Origin: JBFHDX01 sp041584475
Lineage (GTDB): Bacteria; Pseudomonadota; Alphaproteobacteria; UBA8366; JADFVY01
NCBI GenBank assembly: GCA_041584475.1
Contig: JBFHDX010000123.1
Location: 1 to 10,552 of the forward strand
Reading direction: 5' to 3'
DNA length: 10,552 nucleotides
The number at the start of each line of letters is the position of its first letter. The first letter of the stretch is position 1. The notes under the pieces were generated by a model that searched no databases, had not been told where the DNA came from, and worked only from the letters and a program-made list of their open reading frames with translations. The translations under genes and the position numbers were made by a program. Below, piece after piece: positions 1 through 6,820 of the stretch.

Positions 1-335
1 GCGATCTTCGCCGCCGCCTGTTGCTCGCGCCGCCGGACGTACTCCTCCAGATCGGCCTCCGCGTGCGCCTTCGCTCGCTCGGCCTCCTCCTTGGCGTGGG
101 CGATGATCTGCTCGGCTTCCTGCAGCGCCTCGCGCTGCCGGCGCTGATAATTGGCGAGCGCCGCCTGCGCCTCTTCGGCGAGCTTCTGCGCCTCCTCCAC
201 CTCGGACCTGATTTGCGCGATCCGCTGATCCAGGCCGGACGTCAGGATGCGCCGCGCCGGCTTGAAAATGGCCAGCACGAAGACGACGAACGCGACGGCA
301 ACCCAGAATTCAGCGGTTTGAAACAAGTCGCCCAT
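1..335 (-). CDS. atpF: ATP synthase F0 subunit b, C-terminus cut by window edge
   Basis: This is the b subunit of the F0 peripheral stalk, a membrane-anchored coiled coil that pairs with b' and holds F1 (through delta) against the rotating c-ring. The first 111 codons are visible. A short N-terminus (MGDLFQTAEFW) is followed by one membrane segment at about residues 10-26, and then by a long charged helix rich in Glu, Ala, Arg and Gln, as expected of the stator coiled coil. The ATG at 335-333 lies two bases after the b' stop codon. The b' tail (GGAGAAATGA) supplies the ribosome binding site, so the two genes are translationally coupled. The frame is open to position 1 and the C-terminal part lies outside the window. 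The assignment as b, not a second b', rests on its place after b' and on the short N-terminus. Confidence 0.93.
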   Translation of the reverse strand, partial: MGDLFQTAEFWVAVAFVVFVLAIFKPARRILTSGLDQRIAQIRSEVEEAQKLAEEAQAALANYQRRQREALQEAEQIIAHAKEEAERAKAHAEADLEEYVRRREQQAAAKI

Positions 336-337
336 TG

Positions 338-928
338 TCATTTCTCCGCGACGACGGACGCGACGGCGGATTCGGCGTCCGACTTGCTGACCTTGATGCC
401 CGCGAGTTTGGCCGTGGTCTCTTGAACGACTTCTGCTGCCATCGCCTCGAGGTTGGCGAGCGCCGGCTCCTTCGCCGCCGCGATACCCGCCTCCGCTTCC
501 CTGGTCTCGTCGGCGATGCGTGCGGCCAGTTCAGCGCGCCGTTCCGCGGCACGCGCGGCGATTTCGTCGGCCGTCTGGCGGTGGATCGCCTGTGCCTCAG
601 CCGCGGCATCGGCCAGCGCCTTTTCATACGCCGCCATGGCGGCTTCGGCCTCTTCTCGGTGACGGTTCGCCTTCTCCAGATCGCCATCGATCTTGTGACG
701 CCGCGCATCGAGCGCCTCCGCTATGCGCGGCAACGCGATGTTGCGCATGGCGAAGAAGAACGCGACCAGAAAGACGGTCAGCCAGAACAGCTGGCTCGGG
801 AACGTCGAGGCGTCGAACTGCGGCATGCCCGCGCCGTTTTCCTCGGCGGCCGAGGCGACCGCCGGCAACATGGCAAGGACCAGGCCGCCCGGCGCTCCGT
901 AAAGGGCCTTCGCGGGTGCGAGCATCAT
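338..928 (-). CDS. atpF': ATP synthase F0 subunit b' (second stator b-type subunit)
   Basis: This is the b' subunit of the F0 stator, which forms a heterodimer with b in alphaproteobacteria, cyanobacteria and chloroplasts. The 196-residue product has the family core from about residue 35: a MPQFDASTFPSQLFWL stretch leading into a membrane segment at about 47-65, then NIALPRI and a long Ala/Glu/Arg-rich coiled coil to the end. The first 34 residues form an extra hydrophobic segment ending in VASA, which resembles a cleavable signal peptide. The start at 928 has GGAA seven bases upstream. The alternative ATG at 826 would give the shorter form of about 162 residues, but its only purine-rich stretch (GAGGAA) is 12 bases away. 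The next codon (925) is also ATG. The gene lies between atpE and b in the F0 operon and its stop is two bases before the b start. Confidence 0.95.
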   Translation of the reverse strand: MMLAPAKALYGAPGGLVLAMLPAVASAAEENGAGMPQFDASTFPSQLFWLTVFLVAFFFAMRNIALPRIAEALDARRHKIDGDLEKANRHREEAEAAMAAYEKALADAAAEAQAIHRQTADEIAARAAERRAELAARIADETREAEAGIAAAKEPALANLEAMAAEVVQETTAKLAGIKVSKSDAESAVASVVAEK

Positions 929-962
929 GTCGTTGTTCCGGATCGCATCGCCGGTGCTGGCC

Positions 963-988
963 GCGTCACCCGCATCGATGCGTGACGC
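963..988 (-). other. Hairpin between atpE and b'
   Basis: GCGTCAC (963-969) pairs with GTGACGC (982-988). The interior GCATCGATGC (972-981) is itself self-complementary, with a two-base CC bulge (970-971). No T-run follows on the minus strand, so it is not a classical terminator. It sits 16 bases after the atpE stop codon. An RNA-stability or partial-termination element is plausible but is inference. Confidence 0.5.
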
Positions 989-1004
989 TGCCCGGCCACC
1001 CGCA

Positions 1005-1229
1005 TCAGGTGAACAGGATCAGGAACGAGATCAACAGGGCATACAGCGCAACCGCCTCGACGAGCGCGAAGCCGAGCATGCCGAGCGGGAAGATCTGCGG
1101 GCGGGTCGCCGGATTGCGCGCAATCGACGCGATGAGCGACGAGAATATATTGCCGATACCCACGCCAACGCCGGAGAGTCCGATCACGGCCAGACCGGCG
1201 CCTATCATCTTCGCGGCATCAAGTTCCAT
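1005..1229 (-). CDS. atpE: ATP synthase F0 subunit c (proteolipid)
   Basis: This is the c subunit, a two-helix hairpin in the membrane that oligomerises into the proton-driven rotor ring. The 74-residue length is typical of alphaproteobacteria. Helix 1 (about 8-33) carries the glycine pattern GLSGVGVGIG used for tight helix packing in the ring. The polar loop is R38-N39-P40, the contact to the central stalk. Helix 2 (about 47-72) holds the proton-binding carboxylate E58 in FALVEAVALYALL. Glutamate here, not aspartate, is usual for this lineage. I see no motif that would clearly indicate sodium instead of proton coupling, but sequence alone does not settle this. The start ATG at 1229 is preceded by AGGGAA at good spacing. 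The gene lies 59 bp after atpB and 76 bp before b', a larger gap than between the other F0 genes, and that gap contains a hairpin. Confidence 0.98.
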   Translation of the reverse strand: MELDAAKMIGAGLAVIGLSGVGVGIGNIFSSLIASIARNPATRPQIFPLGMLGFALVEAVALYALLISFLILFT

Positions 1230-1288
1230 GGTTCGTGTTCCCTGTCTGTATGGTCCTTAGGATTGAGTAGGATTCAGGCCGCACCGCA

Positions 1289-2029
1289 TCAGTGAAGATG
1301 CAGCGCGTCGTGGAGATACAGGCACGTCAGAACGGTGAAGACGTAGGCCTGCAGGAATGCGACGAGCAGCTCGAAACCGGTCAGCGCAACGTTCATCGCG
1401 ATCGGGGCGATGCCGCCGATCCCCAGCGATACCGCGCCGAGCGGGATGACGAAGGAGGCGAAGACCTTCATCATCGTGTGTCCCGCCATCATGTTCGCGA
1501 ACAGCCGGATCGAGAGGCTCACGGGTCGCGACAGGTAGGAAATGATCTCGATCGGAATCATCAGCGGCAGCATGATCCACGGCACGCCCGACGGTACGAA
1601 GAAGCTGAGGAAATGGAGTCCGTGTTTCGCGACCCCGATCGCGGTCACCGCGACGATCACCAGCACGGCCAGCGCCCCGGTTACGATGATGTGGCTGGTA
1701 TAGGTGAAGCTGTAGGGGATGAGTCCGAGCAGGTTGCCGAACAGGATGAACATGAAGAGGGTGAATATATACGGGAAGTAGCGCCGCCCGGCGTCACCGA
1801 CATTGTCGCGTATCATGTTGGCGATGAACTCGTAGGCCAGCTCGGCGAGAACCTGCATTCGCCCGGGAACCAGCGCGCGCCGCCGCGCGCCCATGCTGAG
1901 GAAGGCCGTTGCGGCAACCGTCGCCGCCAGCATCCAGGCCGCGGAGTTGGTGAAGGACAGATCGAGTCCGCCGATCTCGATGGTCGGGCCGATCGTCTTT
2001 ATCTCGAACTGCTCCAGCGGACTTGCCAC
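1289..2029 (-). CDS. atpB: ATP synthase F0 subunit a (proton channel)
   Basis: This is the a subunit of F0, the integral membrane stator that forms the two proton half-channels against the c-ring. The 246-residue product matches family length. Several hydrophobic segments are visible, at about 30-47, 86-107, 113-133, 145-165, 188-208 and 213-238. The essential arginine is R175 in the conserved SLSIRLFANMMAGH block (172-184). The GNLLGLIPY motif (98-106) and the C-terminal FELLVAFLQAYVFTVL block (219-234) also fit the family. The start is a GTG at 2029, supported by GAGG six bases upstream. The first residues (MASPLEQFEIK) match the usual N-terminus of alphaproteobacterial a subunits. It follows atpI by 20 bp and precedes atpE by 59 bp, which is consistent with one transcript. 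Confidence 0.98.
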   Translation of the reverse strand: MASPLEQFEIKTIGPTIEIGGLDLSFTNSAAWMLAATVAATAFLSMGARRRALVPGRMQVLAELAYEFIANMIRDNVGDAGRRYFPYIFTLFMFILFGNLLGLIPYSFTYTSHIIVTGALAVLVIVAVTAIGVAKHGLHFLSFFVPSGVPWIMLPLMIPIEIISYLSRPVSLSIRLFANMMAGHTMMKVFASFVIPLGAVSLGIGGIAPIAMNVALTGFELLVAFLQAYVFTVLTCLYLHDALHLH

Positions 2030-2049
2030 GGTCGACCTCGCCTAACCCC

Positions 2050-2469
2050 TCAGCCCTGCTTCCCCTCGGATCGCCCGCTGGCACCGGCGTCACCGTTCTC
2101 GGCGCCGGTTCCGCTGGCATCCTCTGGCGTCTCGCCCTCCGGCTTGCGGTAACCGACGGCGAGCCCGAACCCCATCGCGGCACGGTAGGCATTGAGCAGC
2201 GCAGCCCCCGCGCCCAGCACGAAGAACACCACCAAGAACCACGGCCGGGTACCCAGCCACCAGTCCACCAGCAATCCGATCGCGACCCCCACGACGAGAG
2301 CCGAGACCATCTCAACGCCGATCCGGAAAGCCAAGCCGATCCCGCTTGACTCCGCGGACGTGCCCGCGGGCTCGTCTGTGCCCCGCCGGCGGGACGCGCG
2401 GTGTTCCTGCGCGGCGCGGAGCCGTTTCTCCAGATCGTCAAGTGAGGGCGGCTGTCTGTTTTTGCCCAC
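2050..2469 (-). CDS. atpI: ATP synthase assembly protein I (AtpI), internal GTG start
   Basis: AtpI is a small membrane protein encoded first in F0 operons. It is thought to help c-ring assembly and is not part of the final enzyme. From a GTG at 2469 the product is 139 residues. It has a charged N-terminus with the typical PPSLDDLEKRLRAAQ segment (residues 7-21), two membrane segments at about 51-70 and 77-96 joined by a VDWWLGTRPW turn, and a Gly/Glu/Asp-rich tail. The frame is open back to a GTG at 2556 and contains an ATG at 2517. Neither has a ribosome binding site, and the ATG lies inside the predicted -10 box. The GTG at 2469 has GGGGG five bases upstream, and the family motif begins just after it, so I chose it. 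GTG at 2472 is nearly equivalent. The function call rests on topology, the N-terminal motif and position before atpB. Confidence 0.88.
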   Translation of the reverse strand: MGKNRQPPSLDDLEKRLRAAQEHRASRRRGTDEPAGTSAESSGIGLAFRIGVEMVSALVVGVAIGLLVDWWLGTRPWFLVVFFVLGAGAALLNAYRAAMGFGLAVGYRKPEGETPEDASGTGAENGDAGASGRSEGKQG

Positions 2470-2492
2470 CACAGCCCCCGGAAACAGCGGTT

Positions 2493-2510
2493 CCGCGCCG
2501 AAAAGCGCGG
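2493..2510 (-). other. Stem-loop at the predicted 5' end of the atp mRNA
   Basis: CCGCGC (2493-2498) pairs with GCGCGG (2505-2510) around a six-base loop. It overlaps the expected transcription start (about 2506) of the promoter at 2513-2541. If transcription starts a few bases earlier it could form a 5' stabilising stem. If not, it is only a feature of the DNA. The role is inference. Confidence 0.3.
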
Positions 2511-2512
2511 GC

Positions 2513-2541
2513 ACCATACTGATGGGCCGAATCCAAGTCAA
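2513..2541 (-). promoter_or_regulatory. Sigma70-like promoter of the F0 (atp) operon
   Basis: On the minus strand there is TTGACT (-35, 2541-2536), a 17-bp spacer and TATGGT (-10, 2518-2513). That is five and four matches to the consensus hexamers at optimal spacing. The expected start is near 2506, which gives a leader of about 37 bases before the atpI GTG. The discriminator after the -10 is GC only (GCCCGC), a composition often linked to growth-rate or stringent control. A GANTC site (2529-2533) lies in the spacer. Confidence 0.65.
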
Positions 2542-2548
2542 GGCGCAA

Positions 2549-2563
2549 TGCCGCACTGCGGCA
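2549..2563 (-). other. Short hairpin between smc and the atp promoter
   Basis: TGCCGC (2549-2554) and GCGGCA (2558-2563) form a six-base stem with a three-base loop in the smc-atpI gap, just upstream of the -35 box. No T-run follows, so it is at best a weak or Rho-assisted transcript end for smc. The rest of this 139-bp gap holds only the atp promoter and leader. Confidence 0.3.
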
Positions 2564-2608
2564 AGCCAACCGAAACTCCCCGATTCAGCGCTTTCGCGAC
2601 ATGTCCGC

Positions 2609-5600
2609 TCAGGCTGACTCGCGAAGCTCGGCCGCTCGACGCAGGTCGACCGACACCAGCTGGCTGACCCCCGGTTCGCCCATGGTGACGCCGAACAGCC
2701 GATCCATCCGCGCCATCGTCATGCGGTGATGGGTTATGAGCAGGAAGCGGGTGTCGCCGGCGTGGGCGAGCTCGTCGAGCAGGGAGCAGAACCGGTCGAC
2801 GTTGCTGTCGTCGAGCGGGGCGTCAACTTCGTCGAGCACGCAGATCGGCGCGGGATTGGTGAGGAACACGGCGAACAGCAGGGCGACTGCCGTGAGCGCC
2901 TGCTCGCCGCCGGACAGCAGGGACATCGTCGTCAGCTTCTTTCCGGGCGGGCTCGCCATGATCTCGAGCCCGGCCTCGAGGGGATCGTCTGCTTCGGTCA
3001 GCGCAAGATGGGCCGATCCGCCGCCGAACAGGCGGGCGAACAGTTCCTCGAAATGCCGGTTGACGTCAGCGAAGGCTGCCATCAAGCGCTCGCGCCCCTC
3101 GCGATTGAGCGCGCCGATGCCTTGCCGGAGACGCGCGATCGCCGCAACCAGGTCATCCCGCTCGGTCTGCAGGGTGTCGATCTGTTCCTTAAGCTGCGCC
3201 GCTTCCCGTTCCGCCCGCAGATTGACCGGACCCATGGCATCGCGTTCGCGCAGCAGCCGTTCGACCCTGGCGCCTGCCGACTCGTGATCCGGCACGGCGT
3301 CGGCGGATTCGACCCCGGCGGCCTCGAGCACGCCGTCGGGGACGACGTCCAGCTTCTCGCGGATGCGCGCCTCCGCGGCCTCGCACTCGCGCGCCGCCTG
3401 CTCGACGAGCGTTTCCGCCCTGACTTTATCCTCGCGGCACTGCGCCAACGCCGCCTCGGCAGCACGCAATGTCCGGTCCGCCTCGGCCTGAGCCGTCTCT
3501 CCCGCCGCGAGCCTGTCCGCGGCCTCGTTGCGTCTGGCTTGCGCTTCCGCGATGCGATCCAAGAGCACCCTGCGCTGCTCCGCAATTTCGCCCGGCCGGG
3601 CGGCAAGACGTGCCTGCTCCGCCTCGGTCTCGTCGCGTCTGGACGCGAGATCGGTGAGCCGCGCCGCCGCCCCCGACGCGCGCTGCCGCCACGATTCGAT
3701 TTCCGACTCGAGCGACAGCAGGCGCTCGCTGCGCCGCGCAGCCTCGGAAGTGAGGCGGTCGTGGGCGCTGCGCCGCTCGGCCTCGTGCGCCCGCAGTTCG
3801 GCCAATTCCAACCGCAACTTGCCGATTTCTTCTTGCGGGACCCCGGGGTCCTCGAGCTCGTCGAGCGACGCTCGTGTCGCGGTGAGCTCCGTTTCCGCCT
3901 CCTCGCGTTCGGCGCCGGCGACACGGAGCGCCTCGGTGACCGCAGTCAGCTGCGACTCGGCCGTCGCCCTGGCGTTCACGAGCCGGGCATGGGCTTCGCG
4001 CGCGGTGCCCACGCGGGCAATGGTTTCGCGCACCCGGTCGCGGGCTTCCCGCTCCCCTTGCGCGGCTTCGGTACGGGCTGCGGCGGCGGACTCCGCCAGC
4101 TGGCCGGCTTTTTCCGCCTCGGCGGTGGCCGCCCGGAGCTCCGCCCGGATCTCTTCCAGGCGGTTGCGCTGGGCGAGCCGGGTTGCGGCGGCGGTTGCCG
4201 CACCCGCTGTCACGACGAAGCCGTCCCAGCGCCACAACCCGCCATCGCGGGTGACCAGCCGCTGACCCGGGAGCAGCGAAGCGGCGAGCCGCGCGCCGTC
4301 GGCGGCGCTCTCGACGACCCCAATCGTGGCGAGCCGGCGCGCCAGCTGTGCCGGCGCACGAACGAACCGGGCCAGCGGCGGCACCGCCTCGGGCAGGGGC
4401 GGCGCCTCGAGCGCGGGCATCGTGCCCCAGCGGACCGGCGCGGCGGGGTCGACCGCCGCCTCGAGATCGTCGCCCAGCGCGGTCCCGAGCGCCGCCTCGA
4501 ATCCGGCCTCGACGCTGACATCATCGATAACGGGCGGATAAGCATCGGCTGCCGCCCGGTCGAGCAGCTTGCCGAGCGCTTCCAGCTCGGCGGCGAGACC
4601 GCCGCGCCGCGCCTCCGCCTCGTGCGCCTTGGAGCGCGTGGCGGATTCCTCCGATTCGGCGGCCGTGCGCATCGCCTCCGCCGACTCGAGCGTCTCGCGC
4701 GCCTTGTCCGCGGCCGACTCCGCTTCTTCCACCGCGGCCGCGGCCGCCGACAGCTCCCGCTCGTCCGCCAGCCTCTCCGCGCGCGCGGCGTGCTCCGTCT
4801 CGAGTTCCTGGCGCCGGTTGTCGAGGCGGCCGATACGACCGGCAATCTCCTCGATGCGGCGGTCGAGCGCATCCCTTCGTGCCTGCACTTCCGCGATCCG
4901 GCTCGTCACTGCGTGCAGCGCGGCCTCGCGCTCTTCGACGGCGCCGGCGGCCTGCGCCAGCTCCGCCGCCGCGGCTTCGCGGAGCTGCGCCTCGTCCGAC
5001 TGTGCCGCTGCGAGCGAGTCCCGCTCCTTTTCGAGTCGCTCCAATGCCGCCGTAGCGTCGGCTTCCAGCGCCTTTTCGCGCTCGATATCGCCGGCAATCT
5101 GTTGCAGGCGTTGGGCGGACTGTTCGCCGGCGGCCGTGACGCGCTCCGCCTCGGCATCGAGTTCCCGGTGCGCCAGCTGCAGGTGCTGCAACGCAGCCGC
5201 CGCCTCGGCCTCGGCCCGGCGCAGGGCCGGCAGCACGGCGGCGGCGTCAGCCTGCAGCGTGGCCGCGCTCGCCGATTCCGTCGATCGCGTGACGACGGTC
5301 GCACCGATCTCGGCGAGCCGGGACCGTGCCGCGTCGAGGTTTTCCGTCGCGGCCGTCCACAAATGATGCAGCAGGATCGATTCGAAACGGCGGATCTGCT
5401 CGGAGAGCCGTCGGTAACGTGCCGCCTGCCGCGCCTGGCGCTGCAATCCCTGATACTGGCCCGCGAGCGCTGCGACGACGTCGTCGAGGCGCTCGAGGTT
5501 GGCGTCGGCCGCCCGCAGCCGCAGCTCCGCCTCGTGCCGCCGCGAATGCAGCCCCCTGATGCCGGCGGCCTCCTCGAGCAGGACCCGCCGCTCGGCGGGC

Positions 5601-6067
5601 TTGGCGCCGATCATCGCGGTAATGCGGCCTTGGCTTACCAGCGCCGTCGAGTGGGCACCGGTGGCCAGGTCGGCGAACAGCAGCTGGACGTCGCGGGCGC
5701 GGACCTCGCGGCCGTTCACGCGGTAGGTCGATCCGGCGTCGCGCTCGATGCGGCGGGATATCTCCAATTCGTCGGCGTCGTTGAAGATGGCCGGCGCCTT
5801 GCGATCGAAATTGTCGAGATGGAGCACCACCTCGGCGACGTTGCGGGGCGGCCGGCTCGTCGTGCCGCCGAAGATGACGTCGTCCATGCCGTCGCCGCGC
5901 AGGCTCTTCGCCGAGGTCTCGCCCATGACCCAGCGCAGCGCCTCGACGACGTTCGACTTGCCGCAGCCGTTCGGCCCGACGATGCCGGTGATCCCGGGCT
6001 CGATCAGCAGTTCGACCGGGTCGACGAACGACTTGAAGCCGGAAACGCGAAGCCGCGTGAAATGCAC
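2609..6067 (-). CDS. smc: Chromosome segregation ATPase Smc, full length
   Basis: Smc dimerises and, with ScpA and ScpB, organises and helps segregate the chromosome by ATP-driven DNA loop handling. All parts of the 1152-residue protein are present in order: the N-terminal ATPase half with Walker A GPNGCGKSN (31-39) and the SAKSLRG loop (52-58); a Q-loop region SQGRITAMIGAKPAERR (145-161); a first coiled coil (about 170-505) rich in Ala, Glu and Arg; a hinge (about 510-625, including DDVSVEAGFEAALG); a second coiled coil; and the C-terminal head with signature LSGGEQ (1051-1056), Walker B CVLDE with catalytic E1080, and an ITHH switch. The start is GTG at 6067 without a clear Shine-Dalgarno, but the family N-terminus (FTRLRVSGFKSFVDP) begins there. 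It follows dsbA by 45 bp and is probably transcribed from the dsbA promoter. scpA and scpB are not in the window. Confidence 0.98.
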   Translation of the reverse strand: MHFTRLRVSGFKSFVDPVELLIEPGITGIVGPNGCGKSNVVEALRWVMGETSAKSLRGDGMDDVIFGGTTSRPPRNVAEVVLHLDNFDRKAPAIFNDADELEISRRIERDAGSTYRVNGREVRARDVQLLFADLATGAHSTALVSQGRITAMIGAKPAERRVLLEEAAGIRGLHSRRHEAELRLRAADANLERLDDVVAALAGQYQGLQRQARQAARYRRLSEQIRRFESILLHHLWTAATENLDAARSRLAEIGATVVTRSTESASAATLQADAAAVLPALRRAEAEAAAALQHLQLAHRELDAEAERVTAAGEQSAQRLQQIAGDIEREKALEADATAALERLEKERDSLAAAQSDEAQLREAAAAELAQAAGAVEEREAALHAVTSRIAEVQARRDALDRRIEEIAGRIGRLDNRRQELETEHAARAERLADERELSAAAAAVEEAESAADKARETLESAEAMRTAAESEESATRSKAHEAEARRGGLAAELEALGKLLDRAAADAYPPVIDDVSVEAGFEAALGTALGDDLEAAVDPAAPVRWGTMPALEAPPLPEAVPPLARFVRAPAQLARRLATIGVVESAADGARLAASLLPGQRLVTRDGGLWRWDGFVVTAGAATAAATRLAQRNRLEEIRAELRAATAEAEKAGQLAESAAAARTEAAQGEREARDRVRETIARVGTAREAHARLVNARATAESQLTAVTEALRVAGAEREEAETELTATRASLDELEDPGVPQEEIGKLRLELAELRAHEAERRSAHDRLTSEAARRSERLLSLESEIESWRQRASGAAARLTDLASRRDETEAEQARLAARPGEIAEQRRVLLDRIAEAQARRNEAADRLAAGETAQAEADRTLRAAEAALAQCREDKVRAETLVEQAARECEAAEARIREKLDVVPDGVLEAAGVESADAVPDHESAGARVERLLRERDAMGPVNLRAEREAAQLKEQIDTLQTERDDLVAAIARLRQGIGALNREGRERLMAAFADVNRHFEELFARLFGGGSAHLALTEADDPLEAGLEIMASPPGKKLTTMSLLSGGEQALTAVALLFAVFLTNPAPICVLDEVDAPLDDSNVDRFCSLLDELAHAGDTRFLLITHHRMTMARMDRLFGVTMGEPGVSQLVSVDLRRAAELRESA

Positions 6068-6071
6068 GGTT

Positions 6072-6094
6072 GACGGCCGTCCCGGTTCACCGGG
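6072..6094 (-). other. Inverted repeats just upstream of the smc start
   Basis: In the 45-bp dsbA-smc gap, CCCGG (6081-6085) pairs with CCGGG (6090-6094) around a TTCA loop. It is followed on the minus strand by the 10-bp palindrome GACGGCCGTC (6072-6081), which shares one base with the stem. Together they occupy the region where a ribosome binding site for the smc GTG would lie. The effect on translation is inference. Confidence 0.35.
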
Positions 6095-6112
6095 CCGGCA
6101 ACGCGAACGTGA

Positions 6113-6724
6113 TCATTTTGCCGCCTTCTCCAGGATGTCGGCGAAATCGTCGTAATCCAGGTTGCCGCGCACCACCTGTCCGTTGACGACGAAGCTCGGC
6201 GTGCTCTCGATGCCGTACTGCATGCGGGCATCCAGGGCGCGATCGCGAATGCCCTCGAGCAGGCCTTCGTCCTCGAGGCACTTGTCGACGTCGGTGCGCG
6301 GCATGCCGCCGAGCTGCGCGACCTTCGCCAGCGCATCGATCGGGTTGCCGCTGGACGCCCAGTTCTCCTGAGTCTGGTAAAGGGCTCCGAGGAAGACGAA
6401 ATAGCGGTCCTTCGGCGCGCAGCGCGCGATCATCGACGCCGCAAGCGAGACGGCCACCGGACTCGTCGGGTAATCGCGGTAGATCAGCTTGGCCCTGCCG
6501 GTGTCGATCCAGTTCGCCTTGAGCTCCGGCAACGTATCGCGATGGAAGTGGGCGCAGTGCGGACAGGTGAGCGACGCATATTCGATGATCGTCAGCGCGG
6601 CGTCCGGATCGCCGAGCACACGCTCCTCCAGCGCCGCTTCGGTCGGCAGCGGCTCGGCGCTCGCTGCGGTCACGACGAGCACGGCGAGCAGGGCCGCGGG
6701 AGTGAACGTAAGAAGTCGGATCAC
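6113..6724 (-). CDS. Exported DsbA-family thiol:disulfide oxidoreductase
   Basis: This is a thioredoxin-fold protein of the DsbA type (Thioredoxin_4-like group), predicted to oxidise or isomerise disulfides in the periplasm. From the GTG at 6724 it has 203 residues: a signal peptide (1-23, cleavage after ASA), then the active site C54-P-H-C57 in EYASLTCPHCAHFH, an inserted helical region (about 90-165) with RDYP and ARCAPKDRYFVFLGALY, and the cis-proline loop STPSF with P176 before NGQVVRG. The frame extends to a TTG at 6739, but GGAGG at 6734-6730 is five bases before the GTG, which fixes the start at 6724. Two extra cysteines (C102, C149) could form a structural disulfide. It has its own promoter upstream and smc 45 bp downstream. 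DsbA-like genes next to smc are, as I recall, common in alphaproteobacteria. The redox direction (oxidase or isomerase) cannot be told from sequence. Confidence 0.93.
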   Translation of the reverse strand: MIRLLTFTPAALLAVLVVTAASAEPLPTEAALEERVLGDPDAALTIIEYASLTCPHCAHFHRDTLPELKANWIDTGRAKLIYRDYPTSPVAVSLAASMIARCAPKDRYFVFLGALYQTQENWASSGNPIDALAKVAQLGGMPRTDVDKCLEDEGLLEGIRDRALDARMQYGIESTPSFVVNGQVVRGNLDYDDFADILEKAAK

Positions 6725-6729
6725 GGTGA

Positions 6730-6734
6730 CCTCC
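6730..6734 (-). promoter_or_regulatory. Ribosome binding site that fixes the dsbA-like start
   Basis: A perfect GGAGG lies five bases upstream of the GTG at 6724-6722. It falls inside the coding frame if the upstream TTG (6739) is used, so it argues for the shorter protein. Confidence 0.85.
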
Positions 6735-6758
6735 GGCAAGGGTGTTGCGGGCGCGCGG

Positions 6759-6788
6759 AGTATAGGGTTGCCGCTGTGGCGCGATCAA
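6759..6788 (-). promoter_or_regulatory. Sigma70-like promoter of dsbA-like gene (and probably smc)
   Basis: On the minus strand there is TTGATC (-35, 6788-6783), an 18-bp spacer and TATACT (-10, 6764-6759). The matches to consensus are four and five of six. The predicted start near 6752 gives a leader of about 28 bases before the GTG at 6724. It lies in the 96-bp gap after the dciA-like gene, so dsbA-smc need not depend on dciA transcription. Confidence 0.65.
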
Positions 6789-6820
6789 GGCGCGACTTGG
6801 GGTCGATGAACGCACAGGGT

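Noticed and set aside
1292..2152. Plus-strand frame of 286 codons antisense to atpB
   Set aside because: Its product is highly hydrophilic and low in complexity, exactly complementary to a membrane protein gene. There is no family signal.
2582..2620. Cluster of GANTC sites near the smc-atpI gap as a methylation island
   Set aside because: GANTC is frequent throughout the neighbouring smc coding region, so the density here is not clearly above background. Only the site in the promoter spacer was kept as a finding.
2726..6073. A 1115-codon open frame on the plus strand, antisense to smc
   Set aside because: It mirrors smc almost exactly and its translation is Arg/Leu/Gly/Gln-rich without any recognisable domain. 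Such frames arise in GC-rich genes whose codon pattern avoids stops on the opposite strand.
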